DNA from: Defluviimonas sp. SAOS-178_SWC
GTDB lineage: Bacteria > Pseudomonadota > Alphaproteobacteria > Rhodobacterales > Rhodobacteraceae
Direction of reading: 5' to 3'
Length of the DNA stretch: 64,000 nt
Assembly (NCBI RefSeq): GCF_039830135.1
Contig: NZ_CP156081.1
Location: 1,722,001 to 1,786,000 of the forward strand
A model generated the notes under the pieces. It ran no database searches, was not told the origin of the DNA, and saw only the letters and a list, made by a program, of their open reading frames with translations. A program made the translations under genes and the position numbers. How positions within the stretch are numbered: position 1 is the stretch's first letter; each line of letters starts with the position of its first letter. Shown here piece by piece: positions 1-7,929 of the stretch.

Positions 1-586
1 CTCGCTCTCGGGGGGCGAGCGGGCGCGGCTTCTGCTCGCGCGGATCATGGCGAAGCCGTCGAACCTCCTGGTGCTCGACGAGCCGACGAACGACCTCGAT
101 GTCGAAACGCTGGACCTCTTGCAGGATATCCTGGGCGATTATGACGGGACCGTGCTTCTGGTCAGCCACGACCGCGACTTCATCGACCGGGTGGCGACGA
201 CGACGATCGCGATGGACGGTGACGGGCGGGCCGTGACCTATGCCGGCGGCTGGAGCGACTATCAGGCCCAGAAGGGCGCCGCCGCGCCGGCCGAAAAGCT
301 CGCGAAACCCGCGTTGAAGCCTGCCCCGGCGCCGGAGGTGAAGGTGAAGAAGGTCACGCAAGGCCTGACATTCACGGAAAAACACCGGCTGGAGAGCTTG
401 CCGGGGATCATCGAGAAGCTGGAGGCGGAGATCGGCAAGCTCAGCGACTTCCTGTCCGATCCCGCGCTGTTCCAGACCGCGCCGGACAAGTTCCGCCGAG
501 CGTCCGAAGGGCTCGCCGAACGGCAGGCGGCGCTGGCTTCCGCAGAGGAGGAATGGCTTGTGCTGGAAGAGAAGTCCGAAGCATGA
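1..586 (+). CDS. ABC-F family ATP-binding protein, Uup-like (3' part)
   Basis: The gene enters from the left edge in frame 2, so only about the last 195 codons are present. The window opens inside the second ATPase domain. The ABC signature LSGGER is encoded at positions 2-19, followed by the Walker B string [12 protein letters not shown] and the H-loop VSHDRDF. After a linker rich in Ala, Pro and Lys comes a charged C-terminal coiled-coil segment ([20 protein letters not shown]), as in Uup-type ABC-F proteins. ABC-F proteins lack membrane domains and act in the cytoplasm on ribosomes, and Uup has also been linked to branched DNA. The assignment to Uup rather than another ABC-F branch rests on this C-terminal extension. 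The stop overlaps the next start (ATGA at 583-586), which suggests co-transcription. Confidence 0.9.
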   Translation, partial: SLSGGERARLLLARIMAKPSNLLVLDEPTNDLDVETLDLLQDILGDYDGTVLLVSHDRDFIDRVATTTIAMDGDGRAVTYAGGWSDYQAQKGAAAPAEKLAKPALKPAPAPEVKVKKVTQGLTFTEKHRLESLPGIIEKLEAEIGKLSDFLSDPALFQTAPDKFRRASEGLAERQAALASAEEEWLVLEEKSEA

Positions 587-1668
587 GGGGGCCGCTCGAC
601 GGGCTCCGCATCGTCGAGATCGCCGGTCTTGGCCCGACGCCTTTCGCCGCGATGACGCTTGCCGACATGGGCGCGGAGGTGATCCGCATCGAGCGGCCCG
701 GCAACCGCCACCTCCTGGGCCTCGGTTACGATATCCTGAACCGGGGGCGCGGATTTGTCGCGCTCGACCTCAAATCCGAGGAGGGGTGCGGGATCGCGCG
801 GCGGCTGATCCTGCGGGCCGATGGGTTGATCGAGGGGATGCGCCCCGGTGCGATGGAACGGCTCGGGTTGGGTCCGGACGATTTTCAGGAGAATCCGCGG
901 TTGGTCTACGGGAGGATGACCGGCTGGGGGCAATCGGGCCCTCTGGCGCAGTCGGCGGGGCACGACATCACCTACATCGCGCTTTCCGGCGCGCTTCATG
1001 CGATCGGGCCGGCGGAGCGGCCGGTGCCGCCCTTGAACCTCCTCGGCGATTTCGGCGGCGGGGCGATGTACCTCGCCTTCGGCATGGTCTGCGCCTTCCT
1101 CGAAGCAGCGCGGAGCGGCAAGGGGCAGGTGGTCGACGCAGCGATCAGCGATGGCACGGCGCATCTCATGGCGATGATCCAGGCGATGGCGGCGGGCCGG
1201 CTTTGGCGGGATGCGCGGGAGGCGAACATCCTCGACGGCGCGGCGCCGTTCTACGGAACCTATGCCTGCAAATGCGGCGGTTTCCTCGCCGTGGGGGCCA
1301 TCGAGGCGAAGTTCTGGGTGGAGTTCCTCGTCCGGATCGGGCTTGATGCCGGGGCGTTGCCGGATCAGATGGACCGGTCCCGCTGGCCCGACTTGCGTGT
1401 CGCGGTGGCCGGGCGCATCGCGGAAAAGACGCGGGACGAATGGGCGGCGCTTCTGGAAGGGACGGATGCCTGCGCGGCGCCGGTCCTGACCATCGCTGAA
1501 GCGCCGGACCATGCGCATAACCGGGCGCGGTCAACCTATCTCCGCCACGAAGGCGTGACCCAGCCCGCCCCGGCGCCGAGGCTTGGCCGGACGCCGGGAC
1601 GGATCGCGGACGGGTCGCAGGCGGTTCCTCTCGCCCCCGCAGACGTACTGAAAAATTGGGGCGCCTGA
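583..1668 (+). CDS. CaiB/BaiF (class III) CoA-transferase family, alpha-methylacyl-CoA racemase-like
   Basis: This 361-residue protein starts at the ATG that overlaps the upstream stop; the in-frame start 30 bp earlier would lie inside the ABC-F gene. The motifs match alpha-methylacyl-CoA racemase (AMACR/MCR) within the class III CoA-transferase fold. GHDIT carries His127, equivalent to the catalytic His of MCR, and GDFGGG carries Asp156, equivalent to its Asp partner. The N-terminal half also shows the usual nucleotide/CoA-binding features ([20 protein letters not shown]). Racemases of this type epimerise 2-methylacyl-CoA thioesters during branched-chain or sterol side-chain breakdown. A true CoA-transferase is possible, but those usually carry an Asp nucleophile in a different context. 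The stop codon lies inside a hairpin that terminates the facing gene. Confidence 0.85.
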   Translation: MRGPLDGLRIVEIAGLGPTPFAAMTLADMGAEVIRIERPGNRHLLGLGYDILNRGRGFVALDLKSEEGCGIARRLILRADGLIEGMRPGAMERLGLGPDDFQENPRLVYGRMTGWGQSGPLAQSAGHDITYIALSGALHAIGPAERPVPPLNLLGDFGGGAMYLAFGMVCAFLEAARSGKGQVVDAAISDGTAHLMAMIQAMAAGRLWRDAREANILDGAAPFYGTYACKCGGFLAVGAIEAKFWVEFLVRIGLDAGALPDQMDRSRWPDLRVAVAGRIAEKTRDEWAALLEGTDACAAPVLTIAEAPDHAHNRARSTYLRHEGVTQPAPAPRLGRTPGRIADGSQAVPLAPADVLKNWGA

Positions 1669-1683
1669 CGGAACAGGCGCCCC
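1651..1683 (-). terminator. Rho-independent terminator of the fasciclin gene
   Basis: A perfect 10-bp stem, GGGGCGCCTG / CAGGCGCCCC (1658-1667 and 1674-1683), encloses a 6-nt loop. Read on the minus strand it is followed directly by AATTTTTC, the expected U-tract. It lies between two convergent genes and overlaps the stop of the plus-strand CoA-transferase gene, so it may act in both directions. Confidence 0.8.
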
Positions 1684-1713
1684 CGCACTCTTTACTGGCA
1701 CCGGAGTGGCTCG

Positions 1714-2262
1714 TCACATCGCCGGCAGGAGTACCGCGTCGATCACGTGGATCACGCCGTTCGACTGCTTCACGTCGGCGATGGTGACGGTCGCCGTGCG
1801 GCCGCGCTCGTCCTCGATCTTCACCATCCCGTCCTCGACCATGGCCTTGAGCGTGCAGCCGCCGACGGTCGGGACCGCATGCACGCCGCCATCGTCGGCG
1901 ATCATCTTGACCAGCGCCTCGGACATGACGTCGGCGGCGACGACATGGCAGGTCAGCACCTTGGTCAGCGCCGCCTTGTTTTCAGGCTTCAAGAGGTCTT
2001 CGACGGTGCCGGCCGCCAGCATGCCGAAGGCCTCGTTCGTCGGGGCGAAGACGGTGAAGGGGCCGTCGCCCGCGAGGGTGTCGACAAGTCCGGCGGCCTG
2101 GACGGCGGCGACGAGCGTGGTGTGGTCGGGCGAGTTCACGGCATTTTCGACGATGTTCTTCGTCTCGTACATTTCTGCACCACCGACCATCGGGTTGGCG
2201 GCGAAGGCCGGGGCCGTCAGGGCCGAGAAGGCGAGCGCGAGAATGGAAATGCGAGTCATCAT
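1714..2262 (-). CDS. Secreted fasciclin (FAS1) domain protein
   Basis: The 182-residue protein has a signal peptide (hydrophobic core at residues 5-20, cleavage probably after AFA at 19-21) and one FAS1 domain filling the rest. The H1 box is FTVFAPTNEAF (about 69-79) and the H2-like end is GVIHVIDAVLLP. Two cysteines (105 and 136) could form a disulfide in the periplasm. Bacterial FAS1 proteins are small adhesive or ligand-binding exported domains; no enzyme activity is implied. Upstream on the same strand lie an RskA-type anti-sigma gene and an ECF sigma gene. This order resembles the mycobacterial SigK/RskA control of the FAS1 antigens MPT70/MPT83, so this gene is the likely target. Translation may start at either of two adjacent ATGs (2262 or 2259), after GGGAGACA. 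Confidence 0.9.
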   Translation of the reverse strand: MMTRISILALAFSALTAPAFAANPMVGGAEMYETKNIVENAVNSPDHTTLVAAVQAAGLVDTLAGDGPFTVFAPTNEAFGMLAAGTVEDLLKPENKAALTKVLTCHVVAADVMSEALVKMIADDGGVHAVPTVGGCTLKAMVEDGMVKIEDERGRTATVTIADVKQSNGVIHVIDAVLLPAM

Positions 2263-2311
2263 TGTCTCCCTCTGTCATGCAGGGGGACCCTTTCCCCCTG
2301 ATCTGCACGGA

Positions 2312-2340
2312 GCTACGAAGACGGCGGGACAAAAGTTGCA
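2312..2340 (-). promoter_or_regulatory. Candidate ECF-sigma promoter of the fasciclin gene
   Basis: Minus-strand TGCAAC (2340-2335) and CGTAGC (2317-2312) are separated by 17 bp. This resembles the AAC ... CGT layout of many ECF promoters, and it sits about 50 bp before the fasciclin start. A 7-bp inverted repeat (AGGGGGA / TCCCCCT, 2281-2299) follows in the predicted leader. The assignment to the linked sigma factor is inference from position. Confidence 0.4.
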
Positions 2341-2390
2341 GGTTGCCGGAAAAAAATTGCGAAAGGTCTGACGTCCGGCGGGGGCCGGGC

Positions 2391-3053
2391 TCAGGCGTCT
2401 CCGATCTCTGCGGCAACGAGGAGAGGGCCGGTCGCTACACCCGTGGGCGAACCGCCTTCGGGTTCGAGCGTGATCGCAAGCGTCGTCCCGGCGGGGAGGG
2501 CGGCGACCGGGATCGTCAGTTCCGCATCCCGCACCAGGCCGATGGAGATCGGGGCCTCGCCGGCGGGGATCAGCCAGAGTTCGTAATCCTTGCCGGGCGC
2601 CGCCGCCGGTCCCGCCGCGCGGGAGACGGTCAGTTCGCCGGTCCTGGCGTCGAAGCGCGCGGCCACGGCGAGGTCTTGCCCTTCGCCGGTCAGCGTCGCG
2701 GTCACGGGGGCGTCGGGCGTCAGGGTCGGCAGGATCACGATGGCGGCGATCGCGGCCAATGCGGCGCCGGCAAGGGCGCCCCAGATCCAGAAGCCTCGGC
2801 GACGCGGCTGCTCGGGCGTCGGGAAAAGCCGCGCCTCGACCCGGTCGAGAAGGTCGGCGGGGGGCGCCATCTCCGCATAGCCCTCGTTCAGGGGCGCAAG
2901 GCGGTTCTGCCAGTCCTCGACCATCGCCGCGAAACCGGGATCGCCCTCGATCAGCGCCTCGGCCGTCAGCCGCTTTTCGAGCGGCAGGGTGCCGAGCACA
3001 TACTCGGCTGCCAGCGCCTCGCGTTCGGGCATATGACCGACCGGATCGCTCAT
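2391..3053 (-). CDS. Membrane anti-sigma factor, RskA type
   Basis: This 220-residue protein starts at the ATG forming an ATGA overlap with the upstream sigma-factor stop. The N-terminal domain (1-75) has the anti-sigma helix pattern (EYVLGTLPLEKR) but no HxxxCxxC zinc motif. One membrane helix follows (about 88-109, preceded by PRRR). The periplasmic C-terminal domain carries YELWLIPAGEAPISIG, typical of RskA (anti-sigma-K factor). Such proteins hold the ECF sigma factor at the membrane until the periplasmic side is proteolysed or altered. The next gene downstream encodes a secreted FAS1 protein, as in other SigK/RskA systems. A start four codons upstream is possible but would overlap the sigma gene more. 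Confidence 0.85.
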   Translation of the reverse strand: MSDPVGHMPEREALAAEYVLGTLPLEKRLTAEALIEGDPGFAAMVEDWQNRLAPLNEGYAEMAPPADLLDRVEARLFPTPEQPRRRGFWIWGALAGAALAAIAAIVILPTLTPDAPVTATLTGEGQDLAVAARFDARTGELTVSRAAGPAAAPGKDYELWLIPAGEAPISIGLVRDAELTIPVAALPAGTTLAITLEPEGGSPTGVATGPLLVAAEIGDA

Positions 3054-3592
3054 GCGTCCAGACACTCCTTCAGTTTCTGCAAGCCCCGGCGCAGCCAGGA
3101 GCGGATCGTGTTGATCGGCACGTCATGGTGACGGGACAGGTCGAGATAGCTCAAGCCGTTGAGATAGGCGCCGCGCACCGCCTCGGCCCGCGCCGGTTCG
3201 AGAAGGTCGAAACAGTCGGCAATGCGCTTCGCCTCGCCCCGCGCGATGCTTTCGGCTTCCGGCCCCGGCGTGCCGTCGGCAAGGCGGGCGATGGCGGTAT
3301 CGTCCTCGGTCGGTGCCGGACGGGCGCGGAGCCGGTCGATGGCGTGGTTGCGGGCGATTGCGACAAGCCAGGTCATGCCGCGCGCCCGCGTCGCGTCATA
3401 GCGGCGGGCATTCAGCCAGACCCTTGTGAACACTTCCTGCACGGCGTCCTCGGCTTCGCTCCTGTCCTTAAGGATACGGAGGGCGACACCGAAGAGTTTC
3501 GCCGAGGCGGCGGAATAAAGCGCGCGGAAGGCCGCACGGTCGGAGCGGGCCGTGGCCGCGATAAGGTCGGCGATGGGATCCCCGGCCTCCAT
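3050..3592 (-). CDS. ECF sigma factor, SigK-like
   Basis: This 180-residue protein has the two ECF domains. Region 2 spans about residues 22-90, with DAVQEVF (49-55) for core binding and WLVAIARNHAIDRLRA for -10 recognition. Region 4 spans about 128-176, with the helix-turn-helix NTIRSWLRRGLQKLK for -35 recognition. The chosen ATG lies 4 nt after the stop of the upstream Fe-S protein gene; the longer open frame overlaps that gene and is Arg/Ser-rich noise. The anti-sigma gene overlaps its stop by ATGA. The sigma / RskA / fasciclin order suggests a SigK-like regulon, while the activating signal cannot be read from the sequence. Confidence 0.9.
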   Translation of the reverse strand: MEAGDPIADLIAATARSDRAAFRALYSAASAKLFGVALRILKDRSEAEDAVQEVFTRVWLNARRYDATRARGMTWLVAIARNHAIDRLRARPAPTEDDTAIARLADGTPGPEAESIARGEAKRIADCFDLLEPARAEAVRGAYLNGLSYLDLSRHHDVPINTIRSWLRRGLQKLKECLDA

Positions 3593-3596
3593 CCCG

Positions 3597-5633
3597 TCAG
3601 CCGCGCCGGCGCCTGCGACCGCCTTCGCCGCCCGAACCGGAGGTGTTGAAGCTGACATCGGGCAGGGTGACGATGGCGCTGAGTTCCGGGAAGGGGGCCG
3701 TCGCATGCGGGATCGCGTTGGCGGCGACGAAATGTTCCTGGAAGCGCGGCTCGATCGCCGTCTCGACCTTGTGGATGCGATTGACCTCATCCTCGATCGC
3801 GGCGCGGGACGCGATGTTGCAAAGCGCGATCCGCGCGCCGGTGCCGGCGGCGTTTCCGGCCGACGTGACCTTGTCGAGGGGGCAATCCGGGATCATGCCG
3901 AGAACCATAGCATGTTTCGGCGAAATGTGGGCGCCGAACGCGCCGGCAAGCACGATGCGGTCGACACTGTCGATGGCAAGCTCATCCATCAGCAGGCGCG
4001 CGCCGGCGTAAAGGGCAGATTTCGCAAGCTGAATCGCGCGGATGTCGCCCTGGGTCACGCTGATCAGAGGGCCGCCCTCGGCGGTGCCGTCGTGGAGGAC
4101 ATAGGCATGGGTGCGCCCGGTCGGAACGCAGCGTGCCGTCCCGGTCTGTTCGGCCGAGCCGATGAGACCGCCGGCATCGAGAATCCCCGCCATCCGCATC
4201 TCGGCCACGACCTCGATGATGCCCGACCCGCAAATGCCGGTGATGCCGGTCTGGGCGGTCGCGGCGGCAAAGCCGTCGTCGGTCGACCAGAGATCGCAGC
4301 CGATGACCTTGAAGCGCGGTTCCTTGGTCGCCGGGTCGATCTCCACCCGCTCGATGGCGCCGGGGGCGGCGCGCTGGCCCGCGCTGATCTGGGCCCCTTC
4401 GAATGCCGGGCCCGTGGGCGAGGAACAGGCCAGCACCCGGTCCTTGTTGCCAAGCAGGATCTCGGCATTGGTACCCACGTCAACAATAAGCACCATGTCT
4501 TCGGATTTGTTCGGTTCCTCGGACAATGCCACGGCCGCGCAGTCCGCCCCGACATGGCCCGCGATACAGGGCAGGATATAGATGCGAGCATTCGGATGGA
4601 TCGCCGACAGGTCAAGATCGCGCGCCGGCAGTGACAGGCTTTCCGAGGTCGCCAGCGCGAAGGGCGCCTGGCCAAGCTCGACCGGGTCGATGCCGAGCAG
4701 GAGGTGGTGCATGACCGGATTGCAGACGAAGACGGTCTCGACGATCTGGGTCGGGTCGATCCCGGCCTCGGTGGCGATCGCCTGCGCGAGACCGTTCAGC
4801 GCGGTCCGCACGGCGGCCGTCATTTCCTTGTCGCCGCCCGGGTTCATCATGGCGTAGCTCACCCGGCTCATCAGGTCCTCGCCGAAGCGGATCTGCGGGT
4901 TCATGAGGCCGGAGGACGCAAGGACATTGCCGTTTCTGAGATCGCAGAGATGGCCGGCGATGGTGGTGGAGCCGAGGTCGATGGCAAGACCGTAAAGCCG
5001 CCCTTCATAGAAGCCGGGCCAGAGGTCGAGGATGCGCGGCTGTCCGTGATGGTCGCGGTGGATCGCGGCGGTGATCTTCCACTCCCCTTTCCTGAGGACC
5101 GGCTGAAGTTTGGAGAGGATGGAGGTGTCGGCGCTCAGCCCGTCGATCTGCCACTGGTCGCGAAGCGCGTCCGCGAGGCGCTGGAAGTCGCCGGAGGGTT
5201 CGTGCATGTCGGGCTCCGCCACCTCGACGTAGTAAGCGTGGGTGGCAGGGTCCATGACGATGTCGCGCTGGGTCGCCGACTTGCGGATCACCTGGCGGTG
5301 GACCTGGCTTTCCGGGGGCACGTCGATGACGACATCGCCCATGATCTTCGCCTGGCAGCCAAGGCGCCGCCCCTCGGCAAGCCCGCGGATGCGGTTGTAG
5401 CGGTCCTCGACCGCGTTCCATTCGGAAAGCGCGTCCTCGGCGACCGTCACGCCGTGCTTGGAGAACTCGCCGTAGCCCGGCGTGATCTGGCACTTGGAAC
5501 AGATGCCGCGCCCGCCGCAGACGGAATCGAGGTCGACGCCCAATTGCCGGGCCGCCGTCAGGACAGGCGTGCCGGTCGGGAACCGGCCGCGTTTTCCCGA
5601 AGGCGTGAAGATGACGAGGGGATCTTTGCTCAT
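3597..5633 (-). CDS. Ferredoxin-ASKHA protein (RamA/RACo-like reductive activator of corrinoid proteins)
   Basis: The 678-residue protein (from ATG 5633) begins with a 2Fe-2S ferredoxin domain with ligands C39, C45, C48 and C93 (CGGRGICSKC, then GRRLGC). A middle domain and a C-terminal actin-like ATPase domain follow, the latter with AIDLGSTTIAG, LIVDVGTNAEI and IVLAGAFGAHIS. This layout is that of the reductive activators of corrinoid enzymes, which use ATP to re-reduce an inactivated cob(II)alamin methyl carrier. No methyltransferase or corrinoid protein gene is adjacent, which is unusual for the family. A GTG start 45 bp upstream is an alternative; neither start has a strong Shine-Dalgarno. 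The C-terminus ends in an Arg-rich tail. It is probably co-transcribed with the sigma and anti-sigma genes. Confidence 0.85.
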   Translation of the reverse strand: MSKDPLVIFTPSGKRGRFPTGTPVLTAARQLGVDLDSVCGGRGICSKCQITPGYGEFSKHGVTVAEDALSEWNAVEDRYNRIRGLAEGRRLGCQAKIMGDVVIDVPPESQVHRQVIRKSATQRDIVMDPATHAYYVEVAEPDMHEPSGDFQRLADALRDQWQIDGLSADTSILSKLQPVLRKGEWKITAAIHRDHHGQPRILDLWPGFYEGRLYGLAIDLGSTTIAGHLCDLRNGNVLASSGLMNPQIRFGEDLMSRVSYAMMNPGGDKEMTAAVRTALNGLAQAIATEAGIDPTQIVETVFVCNPVMHHLLLGIDPVELGQAPFALATSESLSLPARDLDLSAIHPNARIYILPCIAGHVGADCAAVALSEEPNKSEDMVLIVDVGTNAEILLGNKDRVLACSSPTGPAFEGAQISAGQRAAPGAIERVEIDPATKEPRFKVIGCDLWSTDDGFAAATAQTGITGICGSGIIEVVAEMRMAGILDAGGLIGSAEQTGTARCVPTGRTHAYVLHDGTAEGGPLISVTQGDIRAIQLAKSALYAGARLLMDELAIDSVDRIVLAGAFGAHISPKHAMVLGMIPDCPLDKVTSAGNAAGTGARIALCNIASRAAIEDEVNRIHKVETAIEPRFQEHFVAANAIPHATAPFPELSAIVTLPDVSFNTSGSGGEGGRRRRRG

Positions 5634-5823
5634 GACAGGGTCCGGAGGTTGTGTTCGCTCGACTGTAGCGGTTTGCACGGAGGGCGAAAGACGGCCAGCG
5701 CCGCTTTCTTGTCCGCATGCGGCAAGGGGGTGGCAAAGCGCGTTTTGAGCGGATTGTCAGGACTAACGCACACCCGCAGCTTCACGGGGCACAAGGCCGA
5801 TCAATCGCGTCGGGTTCGGCGCC

Positions 5824-6564
5824 TCAGCCGCGCTCTTCCTCGACGATGGCGCGCATCGTGCCGAGCGGCGCGTAGCCGCGCAGCATCTGCTCGCCCATCA
5901 CGAAGGTCGGGGTGCCCGAAATCTGCATGCGTTGCGCCAGAAGGTGGTTGTCCTCGATCACCTTGGTCACCTCGGGCGCATCCATCTGCGCCATGATCGT
6001 GGCGCTGTCGAGACCGAGATCGGTCGCGAAGGCGATGAGCGTCTCCTCGGTCACATCGCCACGGAAGTTCTCGTAAAAGCCGGAATTGACCTTCTCGTAG
6101 GCTTCATAGCCCGCGACGTGCAGGGTCGCGATGGCGAACCGAGAGGCGATGACCGACTGGTCGCCGAGGATCGGGAATTCCTTGACGATATAGCGGATGT
6201 CGCCGTCGGACGCGACGAGTTCCTTCACCTCGGCATGGGCTTTCTTGCAGTAGCCACAACGGTAATCGATGAACTCGACGACCGTCAGGCTGCCGTCCGG
6301 ATTGCCGCCGACGAACGAATATCCATCGTCGAAAAGATCCTTGGCATTCGCCTTGACGAGGGCGAGATCGCCTTTCGCCGCCGCTTCGGCCTGGCGCGAT
6401 TGCAGAACCTCGATCGCCTCGGACAGAACTTCGGGGTTTTCGAGGAGATAGGCGCGGACCTCCGCCCGAAAGGCCGTCCGCTCCGCTTCCGACATGGCCG
6501 AAAGGTCGAAGGCCGCAGCCGGCGAGGCGAGGAGGGCTGCGAAGGCGAGCGGGGCGAATTTCAT
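5824..6564 (-). CDS. Periplasmic DsbA-family thiol:disulfide protein
   Basis: This 246-residue protein has a signal peptide (residues 1-18, ending SPAAA). An N-terminal helical extension follows (about 20-75), as seen in ScsC/BdbD-like DsbA proteins. The thioredoxin fold has the active site C103-G-Y-C106 and the cis-Pro loop T-P219-T. It probably oxidises or isomerises disulfides in exported proteins. The N-terminal segment AFRAEVRAYLLENPEVLSEA is the family's typical helical region and may mediate oligomerisation. The gene stands alone, divergent from an aminotransferase gene, with a 169-bp gap holding the promoters of both. The upstream in-frame extension overlaps that divergent gene and is not used. 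Confidence 0.9.
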   Translation of the reverse strand: MKFAPLAFAALLASPAAAFDLSAMSEAERTAFRAEVRAYLLENPEVLSEAIEVLQSRQAEAAAKGDLALVKANAKDLFDDGYSFVGGNPDGSLTVVEFIDYRCGYCKKAHAEVKELVASDGDIRYIVKEFPILGDQSVIASRFAIATLHVAGYEAYEKVNSGFYENFRGDVTEETLIAFATDLGLDSATIMAQMDAPEVTKVIEDNHLLAQRMQISGTPTFVMGEQMLRGYAPLGTMRAIVEEERG

Positions 6565-6733
6565 CGGGCATTCCCTGTCTTGCGGCGCGGCTTCCGGCGC
6601 CTCGTGAAGTCGGGGGCCGACAATCGCAGAAATCTCCCGGCGCGCAAGGCGGGCCGGGTGCGGCCCATTGACCTTCGCTGCCGGGGCTGTGATGAACGGC
6701 CCGGGTTTCGCCGGCCAAGATAGAGAGGGGAAC

Positions 6734-7876
6734 ATGCGCACATCAAGCCGCGGGATGGTCGATCCCTTCATTGTGATGGACGTGATGGAAGCCGCGCGCG
6801 CCGCCGAGGCCGCCGGACGCCATGTGATCCACATGGAGGTCGGCCAGCCCTCGACCCCGGCCCCGGCCGGCGCGCGGGCAGCGCTGGCGGCGGCGATGGA
6901 CACCGACGCACTTGGCTATACGGTGGCGCTCGGCCTTCCGGCGTTGCGGCAGGGGATCGCCGATCTTTACCGTCGCTGGTACGGCGTCGATCTCGACCCC
7001 GCGCGGGTGATCGTCACCGCCGGTTCCTCGGCGGCCTTTCTTCTGGCCTTCACGGCGCTTTTCGACGCGGGCGAGAAAGTGGCGCTGGGCGAGCCCGGCT
7101 ATCCCTCGTACCGGCAGATCCTGCGGGCGCTGTCGCTGACACCGGTTGGCATTCCGACCCGGGCCGAGGATCGCTATCAGCCCCGGCCGGAGGAGATCCC
7201 AGGCGATGTGCAGGGCCTGATCGTCGCGTCGCCCGCGAACCCGTCCGGCACGATGCTCGACCGGCCGTCGCTCGCCGCCCTGATCGGGGCGGCCGCGGCG
7301 CGCGACATCGCCTTCGTGTCGGACGAGATCTACCACGGCCTCCACTATGAAGGACGGGCGGTCTCGGCGCTGGAAATCTCCGACGACGTCTACGTCATCA
7401 ACTCGTTCTCCAAGTATTTCTCGATGACCGGTTGGCGGGTAGGCTGGATGGTCGTTCCCGAGGCGCATGTGCGCACGGTCGAGCGGCTGGCGCAGAACAT
7501 GTTCATCTGCCCGCCCCATGCAAGCCAGGTGGCCGCGCTCGCCGCGCTCGGCTGCATCGACGAACTGGAGGCGAACCGCGCCGTCTATGCCGAAAACCGG
7601 CGGCTGATGCTCGACGGGTTGCCGAAGGCCGGCTTCACCCGCATCGCGCCGCCTGACGGGGCCTTCTACATCTACGCCGACGTCTCGGGCCTGACCGATG
7701 ACAGCCGCGCCTTCGCGGCCGAGATCCTCGACAAGGCAGGGGTTGCGGTCACGCCGGGGCTCGATTTCGATCCGCGACGGGGGGCAGGAACGCTGCGGTT
7801 CTCCTATGCCCGCTCCACCGCCGATATCCGTGAGGGCCTGGCGCGGCTTCACGAGTTCATGAAGGCGAGGGGATAG
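6734..7876 (+). CDS. PLP-dependent aminotransferase, class I/II (fold type I)
   Basis: The protein has 380 residues from the ATG after AGAGAGGGG; the longer frame overlaps the divergent promoter region. Fold-type I landmarks are all present: ANPSGT with Asn169, the DEIYHGLHY motif with Asp197 and Tyr200, the Schiff-base Lys227 in NSFSKYFSMTGWRVGW, and a C-terminal Arg in the LRFSYARS segment. These fit the aspartate/aromatic aminotransferase superfamily (family I-gamma). The substrate cannot be told from sequence alone. The gene is followed by the peptidoglycan amidase gene with a 53-bp gap, so a transcriptional link is possible. Confidence 0.9.
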   Translation: MRTSSRGMVDPFIVMDVMEAARAAEAAGRHVIHMEVGQPSTPAPAGARAALAAAMDTDALGYTVALGLPALRQGIADLYRRWYGVDLDPARVIVTAGSSAAFLLAFTALFDAGEKVALGEPGYPSYRQILRALSLTPVGIPTRAEDRYQPRPEEIPGDVQGLIVASPANPSGTMLDRPSLAALIGAAAARDIAFVSDEIYHGLHYEGRAVSALEISDDVYVINSFSKYFSMTGWRVGWMVVPEAHVRTVERLAQNMFICPPHASQVAALAALGCIDELEANRAVYAENRRLMLDGLPKAGFTRIAPPDGAFYIYADVSGLTDDSRAFAAEILDKAGVAVTPGLDFDPRRGAGTLRFSYARSTADIREGLARLHEFMKARG

Positions 7877-7929
7877 GAGTTTCGCTGGCGGGCGGCCGCG
7901 CCTATGATCGGCGAAAACAGGCAGGCGGC

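Noticed and set aside
262..1518. Long minus-strand open frame (418 codons) across the ABC-F and CoA-transferase genes
   Set aside because: It is Arg/Pro-rich, has no domain motif and lies antisense to two clear genes. Such frames are common in GC-rich DNA.
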